In this document: piece by piece, positions 16,199-26,128 of the stretch
Layout: every line of letters starts with the position of its first letter
How positions within the stretch are numbered: position 1 is the first letter of the stretch
From: Microvirga sp. ACRRW
Lineage (GTDB): Bacteria > Pseudomonadota > Alphaproteobacteria > Rhizobiales > Beijerinckiaceae
Assembly: GCF_022346925.1 (NCBI RefSeq)
Contig: NZ_JAKRNJ010000001.1
Coordinates: forward strand, 744,001-808,000
Direction of reading: 5' to 3'
Length of the DNA stretch: 64,000 bases
The notes under the pieces: model-generated
Databases searched by the model: none
Told to the model about the DNA's origin: nothing
The model's input: only the letters and a program-made list of their open reading frames with translations
Translations under genes and position numbers: made by a program

Positions 16199-16597
16199 TT
16201 ACGGGAGGCTTGTGCCGATCCTTTGTGTCATGGCTTCAAGGATGGCCGCCAGATCCTTCTTCTCCTGCTCCCGATAGATCGTTTCCTTGAGACGCTCGAA
16301 CGTCTTTTCGGTCCGTTTCACCTGCATGGCCTTTTCCGTCGTGACGGCCTTCTGCGTGATGACCGCCTCCTGCGCTTTAACCTCCTCAAGCGCCAGCGCC
16401 TTCAGCTTCCTGGCTTTCACGTCGACAAAGAGACCGTGAAGCTCGCTCGAATCTCCCATTGTCTGAAGGATTTCCTCTTGAGCCGCCTTAAGTCGGTTCT
16501 CTTCTCGCTGCAGATGCGCAAGCTGAAGCTCCGCGCTTCTATGAAGGTGCTGTTGAACCTTGATCAGCCTGTCGAATCTCTTGAGCCTCTGCTTCAT
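16199..16597 (-). CDS. fliJ: FliJ-like flagellar export coiled-coil protein
   Basis: The roughly 132-residue protein is one long antiparallel coiled coil rich in Lys, Glu and Gln (LKRFDRLIKVQQHLHRSAEL, ALEEVKAQEAVITQKAV). This fits FliJ, the stalk-like partner of the FliI ATPase. It directly follows fliR. The GAGGGG sequence sits 9 nt before the ATG at 16597, which favours that start; ATGs at 16606 or 16618 overlap the end of fliR. Sequence motifs are weak, so the call rests on shape and position. Confidence 0.65.
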   Translation of the reverse strand: MKQRLKRFDRLIKVQQHLHRSAELQLAHLQREENRLKAAQEEILQTMGDSSELHGLFVDVKARKLKALALEEVKAQEAVITQKAVTTEKAMQVKRTEKTFERLKETIYREQEKKDLAAILEAMTQRIGTSLP

Positions 16598-16602
16598 GAG
16601 GA

Positions 16603-17355
16603 TCATCCCCTCAGCCAAGCTGCGAAGGCTTCCATAAAGAGAAGCACATAGTCCTGGGCTGCAAAGTACATGATGAACAGTCCTCCGAGCATGATGAAAG
16701 GGGTCGCGATGAAGAAGACCGGGATCTGAGGCGTCAGCTTGTTCGCAAGGCCCGCCACTAAGTTGACGATCACCGAGTAGAGAAGGAATGGGCTGCTGAT
16801 CCTAAGCGCGATAACGAAGGCGCTGCCGACTTGGTCCATCAGTTCCGTCAGGGATGATTGCGTGCTGATACTCTGGCCGAACGGCATGCGGGAATAAGAG
16901 CCGATGAGACCTTTGATCAACTCCCAATGCAGGTCGGACAGAAAGATCGCGGCTGTTGCCACCATCATGATCAGAGAGCTGATGGCCGGAAGCGGCTCGG
17001 CCTCATCCATGGGCGTTCCCGGCATGCCGCCGTAGCTGAGTGCCATGGATACGGCACCCAGCATCGTCTGCAGGGCAAAGAAATAAATCCGCCCCAGCAA
17101 TCCGATCAAAAGCCCGGTCAAAAGCTCGGACGCGATCCAGCGCAACATCACCGCCGGGGGCTGGCCGGCAATGCCGCTGCCGATCTTGTCTAACAGGACA
17201 GGCGCCAGGGACAGGCTGACCGTCAGAGCCAGGAAGAGCCGGATCTGCGGCGGAATTCTGTTGCTGGACAGGGCCGGCGCAATCAGCATGCATCCGCCTA
17301 CGCGGCAGAAGATCAGGAAGATACCGAGCAAGGTATCCGCAGCAAGCAGGTTCAC
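16603..17355 (-). CDS. fliR: Flagellar export gate protein FliR
   Basis: The 250-residue protein has about six hydrophobic segments and FliR hallmarks such as [20 protein letters not shown] and the GLIIGLLGRI-like segment [17 protein letters not shown]. It forms the FliPQR pore. It starts with GTG at 17355, overlapping the flhA stop by 4 nt, which indicates coupling. A longer upstream frame is the shadow of flhA. The gene order fliQ-flhA-fliR matches rhizobia. Confidence 0.95.
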   Translation of the reverse strand: MNLLAADTLLGIFLIFCRVGGCMLIAPALSSNRIPPQIRLFLALTVSLSLAPVLLDKIGSGIAGQPPAVMLRWIASELLTGLLIGLLGRIYFFALQTMLGAVSMALSYGGMPGTPMDEAEPLPAISSLIMMVATAAIFLSDLHWELIKGLIGSYSRMPFGQSISTQSSLTELMDQVGSAFVIALRISSPFLLYSVIVNLVAGLANKLTPQIPVFFIATPFIMLGGLFIMYFAAQDYVLLFMEAFAAWLRG

Positions 17356-19427
17356 GCGACAGTCCCGAGTGAATTGACTTCCACGCCGCGCGCAATCTCC
17401 AGATGGGACAAAACCGGCAGGGAGGAGAACATGCGCTCGATGATCATCCTCACATAGGGCCTGGCATCGGGGGCCGTCACGATGGCGAAGTTCTTGACCT
17501 GGCCCATGCGCGTCTTGATCGCGTCCGAGGCTTCGGTGCCGAATTGCTCGACGAGGCGTGGGTCGATATCGAACTCGATGACATCGCCCTTCGCATCGCG
17601 CTTCAGGCTTTGATGGAAGGCAATATCCCATTTGTTCCCGAGACGCAGGACATTGAGGGCGCCTCCCTCCGCCAGGTCTCCGCAGATCTGCTGCGCCATG
17701 CGCACACGCACATGCTCGACGAGTTGCTCTGCCCGACGGGCATGCGGTGCAACCTCGGCTACGGCCTCGAGAATGAGGCTCAGGTTGCGGATGGAAACCC
17801 GCTCCGCCAGCAGGAGCTTCAGCACGGCCTGTAGGCCTGAATAGGAAATCTGCGAGGGACAGATATCGTCGAGCAGGCGTTTATACTCAGGCTCAAGCCC
17901 ATCCAGAAGATTGCGAACATCCTTGTAGGATAGGAGCTGCGGCAAGTTGTTGCGAATGACCTCGCTCAAATGCGTCAGCAGAACGGATGCCCCGTCGACA
18001 GCAGTGAATCCCTGCCGCTTGAGTTCGCCCACATAAGCATCCGATACCCAGAGCGCCTTCATGCCGAAGGCGGGCTCGCGCACTTCATCCCCAGGCACGT
18101 CCGGAGTTGGGCCGTCGCCCAGGACGACGAGCAGATCGCCGGGGCGGATCTCGTGCGTTGCGATCACCGTGCCGTGAATCTTGATCTGATAGCTCTTGGC
18201 CGGAATCATGAAGCTGTCGGAAAGCTTGACCTCCGGCAGGACGAAGCCGAAATCCTGCGCGAATTTTTTGCGCATCTTCTTCACGCGATGAGCCAGATCC
18301 CCATGGGAGCTCGACAGATAGGATGAGAGATGCTTGCCTAGGCAGAGTTCCACCTCTGCCATCTTGAGCGATTCCTTGACGGTATCGGTCGCCTCCAGAA
18401 GCTTCGTCTGCTGCTCCTGCTCCTGACTGAGTTTCTCTTGTGCTTCCTGTTCGGCCCGGGATTTCGGAATGCTGTAGGCCATGAACCCCATGAATCCCCC
18501 GAGCGCCATGAAGGGCACCATCGGCAGACCCGGAACGATTGCGAAGACGAACATCATGCCGGAAGCGACCATCAGGGCGCGGGGATAAGCACCCAGCTGA
18601 TCCAGAACCGCCTGCTGAGCCTGACCGCGCGTGCCGCCCTTGGAAACGAGAAGGCCTGCGGCCAGCGAGACCACGAGCGCTGGAATCTGGCTGACGAGAC
18701 CGTCGCCAACCGAGAGCTGCGTGAAGATGTCGGCTGCTTTCGACAGCGTCATGCCATGCCGCGTGACGCCGATGATGATGCCGCCGAAGATGTTGACCGC
18801 AATGGTGATCAGGCTTGCGATGGCCTCACCGCGAACGAATTTCGAGGCGCCGTCCATGGAGCCGAAGAAAGCGCTTTCCTCTTCCAGCTCGCGACGCCTT
18901 CTCTGAGCCTCCTTCTCATCGATCAGACCTGCGGACAGATCGGCATCGATAGCCATCTGCTTTCCGGGAATGGCATCGAGCGTAAAGCGTGCCCCGACCT
19001 CGGCGATACGCGTGGCGCCTTTGGTGATCACCAGGAAGTTGACCGTGATCAGAATGATGAAGACGACGATACCGATCACGAAATCGCCGCTCATGACGAA
19101 GCGCGAGAAACCGCTGATCACATGACCTGCGGCATCCACGCCTTGATGTCCATGAGAGAGAATGAGACGTGTCGAGGCAATGCTGAGAGCAAGGCGCAGG
19201 AGGGTCGCGATCAGCAGGACGGTCGGAAAGGCGGAGAACTCGAGCGGCTTCTGAATCCACAGCGCCACCATCAGGATGAGCACCGACAGGGCAATCGAGA
19301 AAGCCAGACCCATATCGATGAGCAGAGGGGGAATCGGAAGGAACAGGATCGCCAGGATGACGACCACGCCGCTGGCGAACATCACGTCCCGGCCGCGGTC
19401 CTTCTTCACTGTGTCACTTGACGCCAT
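17352..19427 (-). CDS. flhA: Flagellar export gate protein FlhA
   Basis: The 691-residue protein has about eight N-terminal membrane spans and a large cytoplasmic domain from about 320. The FHIPEP-type region is recognised from [20 protein letters not shown], followed by [18 protein letters not shown]. The cytoplasmic ring domain contains LVVLGDG and [16 protein letters not shown]. It converts proton motive force into export and docks substrate-chaperone complexes. The start at 19427 has a GGAGAGG site; the frame to 19451 is not needed. Confidence 0.97.
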   Translation of the reverse strand: MASSDTVKKDRGRDVMFASGVVVILAILFLPIPPLLIDMGLAFSIALSVLILMVALWIQKPLEFSAFPTVLLIATLLRLALSIASTRLILSHGHQGVDAAGHVISGFSRFVMSGDFVIGIVVFIILITVNFLVITKGATRIAEVGARFTLDAIPGKQMAIDADLSAGLIDEKEAQRRRRELEEESAFFGSMDGASKFVRGEAIASLITIAVNIFGGIIIGVTRHGMTLSKAADIFTQLSVGDGLVSQIPALVVSLAAGLLVSKGGTRGQAQQAVLDQLGAYPRALMVASGMMFVFAIVPGLPMVPFMALGGFMGFMAYSIPKSRAEQEAQEKLSQEQEQQTKLLEATDTVKESLKMAEVELCLGKHLSSYLSSSHGDLAHRVKKMRKKFAQDFGFVLPEVKLSDSFMIPAKSYQIKIHGTVIATHEIRPGDLLVVLGDGPTPDVPGDEVREPAFGMKALWVSDAYVGELKRQGFTAVDGASVLLTHLSEVIRNNLPQLLSYKDVRNLLDGLEPEYKRLLDDICPSQISYSGLQAVLKLLLAERVSIRNLSLILEAVAEVAPHARRAEQLVEHVRVRMAQQICGDLAEGGALNVLRLGNKWDIAFHQSLKRDAKGDVIEFDIDPRLVEQFGTEASDAIKTRMGQVKNFAIVTAPDARPYVRMIIERMFSSLPVLSHLEIARGVEVNSLGTVA

Positions 19428-19544
19428 GTGCCTCTCCATGCGGCGAGCCAATCATCCGTCTGACACATGCGCGATGAAGCTTGCGCGAAGGTCGCTTGAC
19501 CCTATCCAGCGGCGACCTTTGCTGGAACCCGCACCATCATCTTG

Positions 19545-19811
19545 CTAAAATCCTGTAATAATCTTTCCATAGACCAGCTCTGTGAACGCATAGATCTGCG
19601 ATCCGACAAAGGAGCCTGTGAGAAGAGCAATGACCAGAATGGCAATGATCTTCGGAATGAACGTGAGGGTCACTTCCTGAATCTGGGTGAGAGCCTGGAT
19701 CAGGGCGATGACGATGCCGATGACCATTGCGGCCCCGACTGCCGGGCCGGAGCCGATAATGACGGTCCATATGGCAGCGCGGACCAGTTCAAGCGCATCA
19801 ATCTCGTTCAT
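19545..19811 (-). CDS. fliQ: Flagellar export gate protein FliQ
   Basis: The 88-residue protein has two membrane helices. It starts MNEIDALELVRAAIWTVI and contains GPAVGAAMVIGIVIALIQAL then QEVTLTFIPKIIAILV, the FliQ signature (Q.TQ..E.TL.F.PK). The start at 19811 lies 2 nt beyond the flgD stop, and a longer frame to 19874 is flgD shadow. It contributes to the export pore with FliP and FliR. The 117 nt to flhA carry no gene. Confidence 0.95.
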   Translation of the reverse strand: MNEIDALELVRAAIWTVIIGSGPAVGAAMVIGIVIALIQALTQIQEVTLTFIPKIIAILVIALLTGSFVGSQIYAFTELVYGKIITGF

Positions 19812-19813
19812 TG

Positions 19814-20209
19814 TCAGCTGACCACGATACCCTGGCCCAGAAGAAGCTCGGTCCCATTCGAGAGCGTCGCCCAAGGCCCCTGGCTTGTGATCTTGACGGA
19901 GGTCACCTGACCGGAAACCGTACCGTCCGCGGATGTAACCGTGCGTCCGATGACGCTGTCGGCCTGCGACAACGCAAAAGACGATAGCAAGGCATCGAGT
20001 TTCTCGTTGCTTTTGACCGCCTGCTCGACTTGGGAGAATGTCGCGAGCTGAGCCATATACTCCGTCGATTTCATCGGATCCGTCGGATCCTGATTCTTCA
20101 TCTGGGTCAGCAGCAGCCTGAGAAAGTTATCATAGCTGACCGTCGAGGTTTTCTCCGCACCCGATGCTTTTTGAGTGATCGCTGAAGCGGCAACCGAAGA
20201 GACGTTCAT
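19814..20209 (-). CDS. flgD: Hook assembly scaffolding protein FlgD
   Basis: The 131-residue protein contains the FlgD N-terminal motif SYDNFLRLLLTQMKNQDPTD followed by MKSTEYMAQLATFSQVEQ. It is short compared with enterobacterial FlgD: the central hook-cap immunoglobulin-like domain is largely missing, leaving only a small beta segment (VIGRTVTSADGTVSGQVTSV). This reduced form is common in rhizobia. It caps the growing hook and leaves at hook completion. It lies between flbT and fliQ. Confidence 0.93.
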   Translation of the reverse strand: MNVSSVAASAITQKASGAEKTSTVSYDNFLRLLLTQMKNQDPTDPMKSTEYMAQLATFSQVEQAVKSNEKLDALLSSFALSQADSVIGRTVTSADGTVSGQVTSVKITSQGPWATLSNGTELLLGQGIVVS

Positions 20210-20223
20210 TTCATTGCTCCCGA

Positions 20224-20646
20224 TCAGGCTGCTTTTTCGGAGACGGTCGCCGGCTCGGCCGGAGCAGCAGGCTCGACAGCCTCGAAAAGGCTGCGGATGA
20301 CCTTCAGGGCTTCGAACATTCGACCGACGGCGACGAAGTCGCTGACGCTCTTTAGATGGCTCTTCACGGTCTCGTCGGTGGTGATCGTCAGAATGGCATC
20401 AAAAATCTTCCGGAAAGCCAGCATCCCTTTTTCCTCTTCCTGAGGATTGATGAGGAGTGACTGAACGACGAAATACAACTGCCGCATCGGGGTCGTTGCA
20501 TCGGCCAGCTGAAGAACATGGCTCTCCAGGAGAAAGCGTGCGTCGTTGAGAAGGCTCAAAGTGACCTTCTGGCTGACGCTCAGCACAGCGCCGTTGATGA
20601 AGATCCGCTCGCCGGCCTTGAGGGAGAATCGCATCTTTGCAGTCAT
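20224..20646 (-). CDS. flbT: Flagellin post-transcriptional regulator FlbT
   Basis: The 140-residue protein matches FlbT: MRFSLKAGERIFINGAVL, NDARFLLESHVL, ATTPMRQLYFVVQSLL and a helical C-terminus. In Caulobacter FlbT promotes decay of flagellin mRNA through its 5' leader; in some rhizobia and Brucella it acts positively. It starts at the ATG at 20646, overlapping the flaF stop by 4 nt. The long structured leader of the flagellin gene here is its likely target. A second leader of the same type occurs before the GGDEF-EAL gene. Confidence 0.95.
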   Translation of the reverse strand: MTAKMRFSLKAGERIFINGAVLSVSQKVTLSLLNDARFLLESHVLQLADATTPMRQLYFVVQSLLINPQEEEKGMLAFRKIFDAILTITTDETVKSHLKSVSDFVAVGRMFEALKVIRSLFEAVEPAAPAEPATVSEKAA

Positions 20647-20990
20647 TTCAGGCCGTCCTTGATCAAGATGTTGATATCGATGAGCGCCGCAAGGCTTTTG
20701 CTTTCGCCGCGGATGATGAGATCGGTTTCCTTCATCACCCAAAGGCCGATGGAGATGAGCTGCCCCTTCAGCTTGTCGGGGAGTGCGTTATCCGGGTGCC
20801 CCAGATCCTTGATCATGAAGGTCCAGAGGCGCTGGAGAAAGACGATTGCGCCGAGCGTTTCCGGAGATTGAGACGGAAATCCTTCAGCGGCACGCAGAAG
20901 CTCGATGGCGCGTTCGAACAATTCGTATTCGCGCTGTCGGCAGTCCTGCGGTGAATCCTCGAGGATCTCGGAATATGAAAACTGATACAT
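20643..20990 (-). CDS. flaF: Flagellar biosynthesis regulator FlaF
   Basis: The 115-residue all-helical protein starts MYQFSYSEILEDSPQDCRQR and contains FERAIELLRAAEG and LISIGLWVMKETDLI, matching FlaF. FlaF works opposite to or with FlbT in flagellin synthesis and secretion in alphaproteobacteria. It is coupled to flbT by an ATGA overlap and follows flgL. Confidence 0.94.
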   Translation of the reverse strand: MYQFSYSEILEDSPQDCRQREYELFERAIELLRAAEGFPSQSPETLGAIVFLQRLWTFMIKDLGHPDNALPDKLKGQLISIGLWVMKETDLIIRGESKSLAALIDINILIKDGLK

Positions 20991-21006
20991 ACACGCTTTC
21001 CTGCCG

Positions 21007-22041
21007 TTAGATGAAGTTGATCAAGCTGAGTTGGTTGAGTTGGGCTGTCAGGGAATAAGACGTCTGGATTTGCGTTGAGAGCTTATCGACCCGAACCTTG
21101 GCTTCGGCCGGATCAACGGCTTCGTAATTCGTGATCCTTTCATCAAGGAATGTCTTCTGAAGGCTCATCCGCTCATTCGCCTGGTCGATCTTCTGCTGGG
21201 CCGTTCCAAGATCCGCCTGGACATCGGTCACGCTTGAAATTCCGTCTCCCAGCGTGCCGACAATCCTGCTGACCAAGTAGCTTCGCGTTTCATTGGTCAT
21301 CCCGGCGATCCCCAGATCGAAGGTCATGACGTAAGCCATGGTCAATTGCCTGAATGCGTTATCGTCGGCGCTGACGGATGTTTTGATCCGCTCCGCCGGA
21401 GAGATCAGGCTTTGGATGTTCTGATCCGACGCATTGGACCACGTACCCTTCCATGCACCATCGAATACGCTGGCAAGGGGCCCGTCGATGAAATCCTTCA
21501 TCTGGCCCGGCGTGATTTCCGCCACCCGGGAATCACCTTGCGGGAAATGGAAGAAATCAGAGAATGCCTTGTCGATGGCGGCTTTCGGACCGGCCTCATA
21601 GATATTGAAGGGCTGTACCTTGGAATTCACCCCGCCAAAGAGATACTGACTGCCGGTGCTCTCGTTCAATGTCGAGGTCAGCTTGCTCAATCCGGCTTTC
21701 GCCTGGCTCGCGACCAGAGACACGTCCTGTGAGCCGACAGGCATTCCGATCAAAGAATTCTTGAAGGTGTCAGCCACGGCGCGGACCTGATCGAGCGCCG
21801 CCGAGGTCGTCTTCAGGCGAAGCGCCGTCGTCGCGTTGCTGTCGGTCAAGGTGTCGAGAGTCAGCCGCTCCTGGCGCAGGGATAGGGTCTTCCCCGTCTG
21901 ACGCCCGAGCGCTAAGCCCACATCCATGTGACGCCCGGTCACGACCTCCTTATTGGCCTTCACAAGATCCGACTGTAGCTTGTCGAGAGTGGACCGGGGA
22001 GAATTCCAGAGAGTCGTGGTCGATATGAATGTCGTCTTCAT
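21007..22041 (-). CDS. flgL: Hook-filament junction protein FlgL
   Basis: The 344-residue protein has flagellin-like coiled ends: LDKLQSDLVKANKEVVTGRH near the N-terminus and ERMSLQKTFLDERITNYEAV near the C-terminus. The STGSQYLFGGVNS segment is typical of FlgL. It forms the second junction ring between hook and filament. It lies 3 nt from flgK, so the two are cotranscribed, and is followed by flaF and flbT. Confidence 0.93.
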   Translation of the reverse strand: MKTTFISTTTLWNSPRSTLDKLQSDLVKANKEVVTGRHMDVGLALGRQTGKTLSLRQERLTLDTLTDSNATTALRLKTTSAALDQVRAVADTFKNSLIGMPVGSQDVSLVASQAKAGLSKLTSTLNESTGSQYLFGGVNSKVQPFNIYEAGPKAAIDKAFSDFFHFPQGDSRVAEITPGQMKDFIDGPLASVFDGAWKGTWSNASDQNIQSLISPAERIKTSVSADDNAFRQLTMAYVMTFDLGIAGMTNETRSYLVSRIVGTLGDGISSVTDVQADLGTAQQKIDQANERMSLQKTFLDERITNYEAVDPAEAKVRVDKLSTQIQTSYSLTAQLNQLSLINFI

Positions 22042-22044
22042 GCC

Positions 22045-23505
22045 TTACCCCACTGAATTGAGAAGCGTCTGGAGCATCTGGTTGATCACGGAGATCAGCT
22101 TTGCCGACGCGGAGTAAGATTTCTCGAGCTGGAGCATGAGCGCCGTTTCGTCATCCATGTTGACGTCCGTTGCGTTCGAGAGAGCCTCCGATGCCTGCGC
22201 CAGCAAAGTCGTCTGATAGGCAACCTGCTGAGATGCATCCTGACGTTTGGCTTCGACCCATCCGGCCGAGGACGATGCGAAATCCTGCAGCGTCATCTTT
22301 TCGCCTAGTCCAAGACCTGAATCGAAATCCCGATCTGCTTTCAGATTGTCGATCAGTTGATAGAGGCGGCCCGAGAAAGACGCGGTCCCGTCACCATAGG
22401 TGTAATCCACATCAGCAGTGATGCCGCCGTCGCGGATTCGCTCGTACTTTCCGCCTGTTCCTTGCGAAGGATCGACGGCGCCATTGACCTTGATGGAGCC
22501 TGCAAGTCCGATCGGGGCCGTCGCGGCAATGTCGGGGCCGCCCGGATAGGTAAAGACGCCAGCCTGAGGGTCCTTGCCTCCACCGGTCTTGTCCGTTTCA
22601 GCGAAGGCCGAGATCAAGCCTTGAGCCAACTCGTCGAGCTGGCGCTGGTATCCGATGGCGATATCGTCCCGCACTTTGACGAGGCCGACGAGGCTGCCGG
22701 AGCTCAAGGGCATCGGTGAGGAGTCGCCGGTCACCGGGACATTGTCGATGAGGATCGCTCCGCCGGGTTTCCCGGTCACCAGAGACACGCCCGTGTCGTA
22801 TTTCACGCTGCGCGGGAGCCTGTCGAAGAGCGGAACTCCGCTATCGGTATAGAGCGCAACGTCATTGTCGGCTCTGTACACCACGGTCACCCCGATTTCC
22901 TCGGAGAGCTGTGAAATGAGCTGATCTCTTGTATCAAGCGCGTCGGTTACATCCCGCCCGAGGGCAGAACCGCTCATGACCTCATCGTTGGCGGCCTTGA
23001 ACTTGGTGAGAATGTCATTGATCCGGGCGACGGAGTCGGTGATCTGGACCTGCGTTTCCTGACGGATCGCGTTGATCGTGGAGGTCGCCTGATTCAGGCT
23101 TGTCGCAAGATCGGTCGCAGCTTTGACGAAGCCGCGAGCCAGAACGGTATCCTCCGGCGCGTTGGCATATTGCTGGAGTGCAGCGCTCAAGGCGCCCAAC
23201 CGCGCAGCCGGCGACTCGTCCAGCTCCGGATCGCTGATGGTCTGACTGAGCCTCTGGAGCCCTTCGAGCAGCGACTGCTGCATCGCGACGTCCGATGTCG
23301 TCTCCAGCATCTTGTTCAGAAGCGCCCGGTCACTGGCCCTGAGAACCGTTACGCGCGCCGCGCCGTCGGTCGTGACGAGAGCGCCGATCTTGCGCGAATA
23401 GCCGGGATCGGAGGCGCCCGCCGTATTGCGGGAAACGAGCGCCATCTGCGACTGGGAAGCCTGCAGTGAGGAACGGGCCGTATTATAGGCAACCGAAAGT
23501 GACAT
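22045..23505 (-). CDS. flgK: Hook-associated protein FlgK
   Basis: The 486-residue protein shows the axial-protein N-terminus (SVAYNTARSSLQASQSQMAL), the NTAGASDPGYSRK motif of FlgK, and the C-terminal coil with VNMDDETALMLQLEKSYSAS. It is the first hook-filament junction protein. It follows flgE by 31 nt. The central part contains a YTDSGVPLFDRLP segment typical of the variable domain. Confidence 0.94.
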   Translation of the reverse strand: MSLSVAYNTARSSLQASQSQMALVSRNTAGASDPGYSRKIGALVTTDGAARVTVLRASDRALLNKMLETTSDVAMQQSLLEGLQRLSQTISDPELDESPAARLGALSAALQQYANAPEDTVLARGFVKAATDLATSLNQATSTINAIRQETQVQITDSVARINDILTKFKAANDEVMSGSALGRDVTDALDTRDQLISQLSEEIGVTVVYRADNDVALYTDSGVPLFDRLPRSVKYDTGVSLVTGKPGGAILIDNVPVTGDSSPMPLSSGSLVGLVKVRDDIAIGYQRQLDELAQGLISAFAETDKTGGGKDPQAGVFTYPGGPDIAATAPIGLAGSIKVNGAVDPSQGTGGKYERIRDGGITADVDYTYGDGTASFSGRLYQLIDNLKADRDFDSGLGLGEKMTLQDFASSSAGWVEAKRQDASQQVAYQTTLLAQASEALSNATDVNMDDETALMLQLEKSYSASAKLISVINQMLQTLLNSVG

Positions 23506-23536
23506 GATTGAAAGCTCTGCAGAAGGAGCGAAAGCG

Positions 23537-24724
23537 TTAGCGCTTCAGGTTCATGAGAACATCGAGCAGCTCGGAACCGGTTTGGAACACCTTCGAATTC
23601 GCCGTGTAGCTGGTCTGCGCTTCGATCATTGCCGTGAGTTCCGTGCCGATATCGACATTGGACCCTTCAAGCGCTCCTGACGCGATTGATCCGAAACCAA
23701 CCGTTCCCGGAAAGCCGACCTGATAACCGCCCGACCTGTTTGTCGCCTCATAGACGTTGCCGGCGCGAGGGTTGAGATTGTCGGGGCTCGGCACGGTCGC
23801 CAGAGGAATGCGGTAGGCCTCGATGCGCGAACCATCCTCGTAAACGGCATAGACCGTACCATCGGCGGCAAACTCGGCGCTCTTGACCGCCGAGGGCGCA
23901 TTGCCGTCCGACGTTCCAGTCAGCGAATACTCGCCCGCAAGCTGCGTCATCCCCGTCATGTCGAGTTTGAAGGGAACGCCATTGGGAACTGTGAAGGACA
24001 ACTCTGTCGACGCGGCCTCGATATTGCCATTGGCATCGAAGCTCAATTCCCAAGGAGTTGCGCCAATCAGGGAGGCACCACCCGCATCCTCAACCGTCAT
24101 GTCCCATGTATCGGCCCCGGTCTTTTCCAGGGTGATGTTGATCTTTACCGGATTTCCGACATTGTCGAAGACCTGAAGCGAAGATGACTTGGTCGCGCCG
24201 ACCGCTGCGCCGTAGGGCAAGTTGCCGGTAAAGGTGCCATTCTTCGAAGCGGAGGCTTGCATACCGAATGATGACAGGTTGACCGGAACCATTCCATCGA
24301 GACTGTTTAGGGACGGGGTGGTTGCATCGGGGCCAAGCTTGAAGCCCATCAGCGTGAAGCCCGCCGCATTGACGAGGTCCCCGGTCTTTCCATCCACGAC
24401 AAAGTTGCCTGCACGCGTCAGTGCGGGAGATCCTTTCGGGTCGGAGACAACGAAGAATCCGTTGCCGGAGACAGCAAGGTCAGTTGCCGATGTCGTGTAG
24501 CTGATCGGCCCCTGGTCAGAGATCGTATAGCGGACGGTGCTCGTGACGGAGCCGGAGTTATAGGCGCCCTCGCTCGACGGAAGAATGAGGGAGGAGAATT
24601 CCGTGGAAGCCCGCTTGTATCCGTTCGTGCTCGAGTTCTGAATATTCTCGGCAACCGTTCCGAGCTTGTTCGACTGAGCAGTCATGCCGGAAACGCCGCT
24701 GCGAAGGACACCGTAAAGGCTCAT
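23537..24724 (-). CDS. flgE: Flagellar hook protein FlgE
   Basis: The 395-residue protein opens with LYGVLRSGVSGMTAQSNKLG and NIQNSSTNGYKRASTEFSSL and ends with GSNVDIGTELTAMIEAQTSY and LLDVLMNLKR, the hallmarks of hook protein. An internal SGNGFFVVSD segment is shared with other rod and hook proteins. It heads the flgE-flgK-flgL run. In Sinorhizobium the rem regulator follows flgE; here that regulator lies 30 kb away. Confidence 0.95.
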   Translation of the reverse strand: MSLYGVLRSGVSGMTAQSNKLGTVAENIQNSSTNGYKRASTEFSSLILPSSEGAYNSGSVTSTVRYTISDQGPISYTTSATDLAVSGNGFFVVSDPKGSPALTRAGNFVVDGKTGDLVNAAGFTLMGFKLGPDATTPSLNSLDGMVPVNLSSFGMQASASKNGTFTGNLPYGAAVGATKSSSLQVFDNVGNPVKINITLEKTGADTWDMTVEDAGGASLIGATPWELSFDANGNIEAASTELSFTVPNGVPFKLDMTGMTQLAGEYSLTGTSDGNAPSAVKSAEFAADGTVYAVYEDGSRIEAYRIPLATVPSPDNLNPRAGNVYEATNRSGGYQVGFPGTVGFGSIASGALEGSNVDIGTELTAMIEAQTSYTANSKVFQTGSELLDVLMNLKR

Positions 24725-24797
24725 GTGAAACTCCTGAAATCCGTTTGAAATCTAACACCAGGATGCTTGCGTGAAGCTGGAGCGTGTTTGAACCGTG

Positions 24798-26120
24798 TTA
24801 TTGCTTGAGCGCTTGCGCGAGATCCATGAAGGCATCCCGGCTTGCGGGGGACGAAGGATCCTGTCGAAGAGCGTCATAAATTTTCGGGACGAGAACGACA
24901 GCCTGATCGAGATCCTGATCCGTGCCGGGCTGATAGCCACCCATCATCCGCAAGTCACGGGTATCTTCGTAACGCGCGATCATGCCGCGTAACCGCCGCA
25001 CGAGTTCTTTCTGCTCGCGAGACCAGACGTGATCCGCGAGGCGGGAGATGGAGCCGAGAACATTGATGGCCGGATAGCGGCCCTGGTCGGCAATGGAGCG
25101 GTCGAGAACGATATGCCCGTCGAGCGTGCCGCGAATGTTGTCGGCCACCGGGTCATTGTGATCGTCACCGTCGATGAGAACGGAGAAGATGCCCGTAATG
25201 GACCCCTTCCCTTCCTCGCCGGGCCCAGCCCGTTCGAGCAGACGGGGCAAGTCGCTGAAGACGCTTGGGGTATAGCCCCGCGCCACGGCGGGTTCTCCTG
25301 CGGCGAGCGCGACATCGCGAGCGGCGTGAGCATAGCGCGTGACCGAGTCGATGATCAGAAGAACCGACTCGCCGCAATCCCTGAAGTACTCCGCAATGGA
25401 GACGGCCGTTCGTGGAGCCTGACGCCGCATCATCGGGCTCTCGTCGCCGGTCGACACCACCATGACAGCCTTGTGCAGGCTGGCCTCGATCGGACCTTCC
25501 AGGAATTCGCGAACTTCGCGGCCCCGTTCTCCCACGAGGGCTACGACAATCGTGTCGAAGCCTTCGCACTTTGCCAGCATGGTCAGAAGAGTCGACTTTC
25601 CGACACCAGAGCCGGCGAAGATGCCGATGCGCTGACCCTGGCAGATCGGAGTGAAAAGATCGATGGCCTTGACCCCCGTCTGGAGCGGCTTCTGAACACG
25701 TGCGCGTGTCATGGCAGAAGGAGGTTCGGCATCGTGGTGCATCGGATTTGAACCGGCCACAACTGGGCCTAGCCCGTCGAGCGGCTCGCCAAGGGCATTG
25801 ATGACCCGCCCCTTCCAGCTCTGTTCGGGAGAGAGACCATTATTCGCGACGATGAAGGCCGGTGTCCCGATCCTCGCATCGATGCGGCCGTTGAACGGCT
25901 TGATCGTCAAACCGTCCGCATCGATGCGGACGACCTCACCGACTTGCACCTTGCCGCCTGCATCGAAACCCACTTGGTCGCCCAGCTTGACGAATTGAGA
26001 GAGCCCCGTCACGCGGTAATAGCTGGGCGTGACTTCGCGAATGGTGCCGTTGATCCGGACCAGGCTTTTCCCAGCGCATTCGGACAGGATCAGATTTTCG
26101 AGTGTCCCGAGAGCGTTCAT
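24798..26120 (-). CDS. fliI: Flagellum-specific ATPase FliI
   Basis: The 440-residue protein is a rotary-type ATPase. The Walker A motif GSGVGKST is at residues 170-177 and the Walker B strand ESVLLIIDSVTRYA follows. The VALVGERGREVREF segment and the GSITGIFSVLIDGDD segment fit FliI rather than F1-beta. It energises chaperone release at the export gate with FliH and FliJ, which are encoded in other operons of this window. It is separated from flgF by 8 nt. Confidence 0.96.
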   Translation of the reverse strand: MNALGTLENLILSECAGKSLVRINGTIREVTPSYYRVTGLSQFVKLGDQVGFDAGGKVQVGEVVRIDADGLTIKPFNGRIDARIGTPAFIVANNGLSPEQSWKGRVINALGEPLDGLGPVVAGSNPMHHDAEPPSAMTRARVQKPLQTGVKAIDLFTPICQGQRIGIFAGSGVGKSTLLTMLAKCEGFDTIVVALVGERGREVREFLEGPIEASLHKAVMVVSTGDESPMMRRQAPRTAVSIAEYFRDCGESVLLIIDSVTRYAHAARDVALAAGEPAVARGYTPSVFSDLPRLLERAGPGEEGKGSITGIFSVLIDGDDHNDPVADNIRGTLDGHIVLDRSIADQGRYPAINVLGSISRLADHVWSREQKELVRRLRGMIARYEDTRDLRMMGGYQPGTDQDLDQAVVLVPKIYDALRQDPSSPASRDAFMDLAQALKQ

Positions 26121-26128
26121 GTCGCTCC

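Noticed and set aside
17356..17631. Longer N-terminus for FliR
   Set aside because: It is the shadow of flhA in another frame; the GTG at 17355 gives the standard length and a 4-nt overlap.
18438..19421. A 327-codon frame antisense to flhA
   Set aside because: It has strongly skewed His/Asp/Arg composition typical of antisense frames in high-GC DNA.
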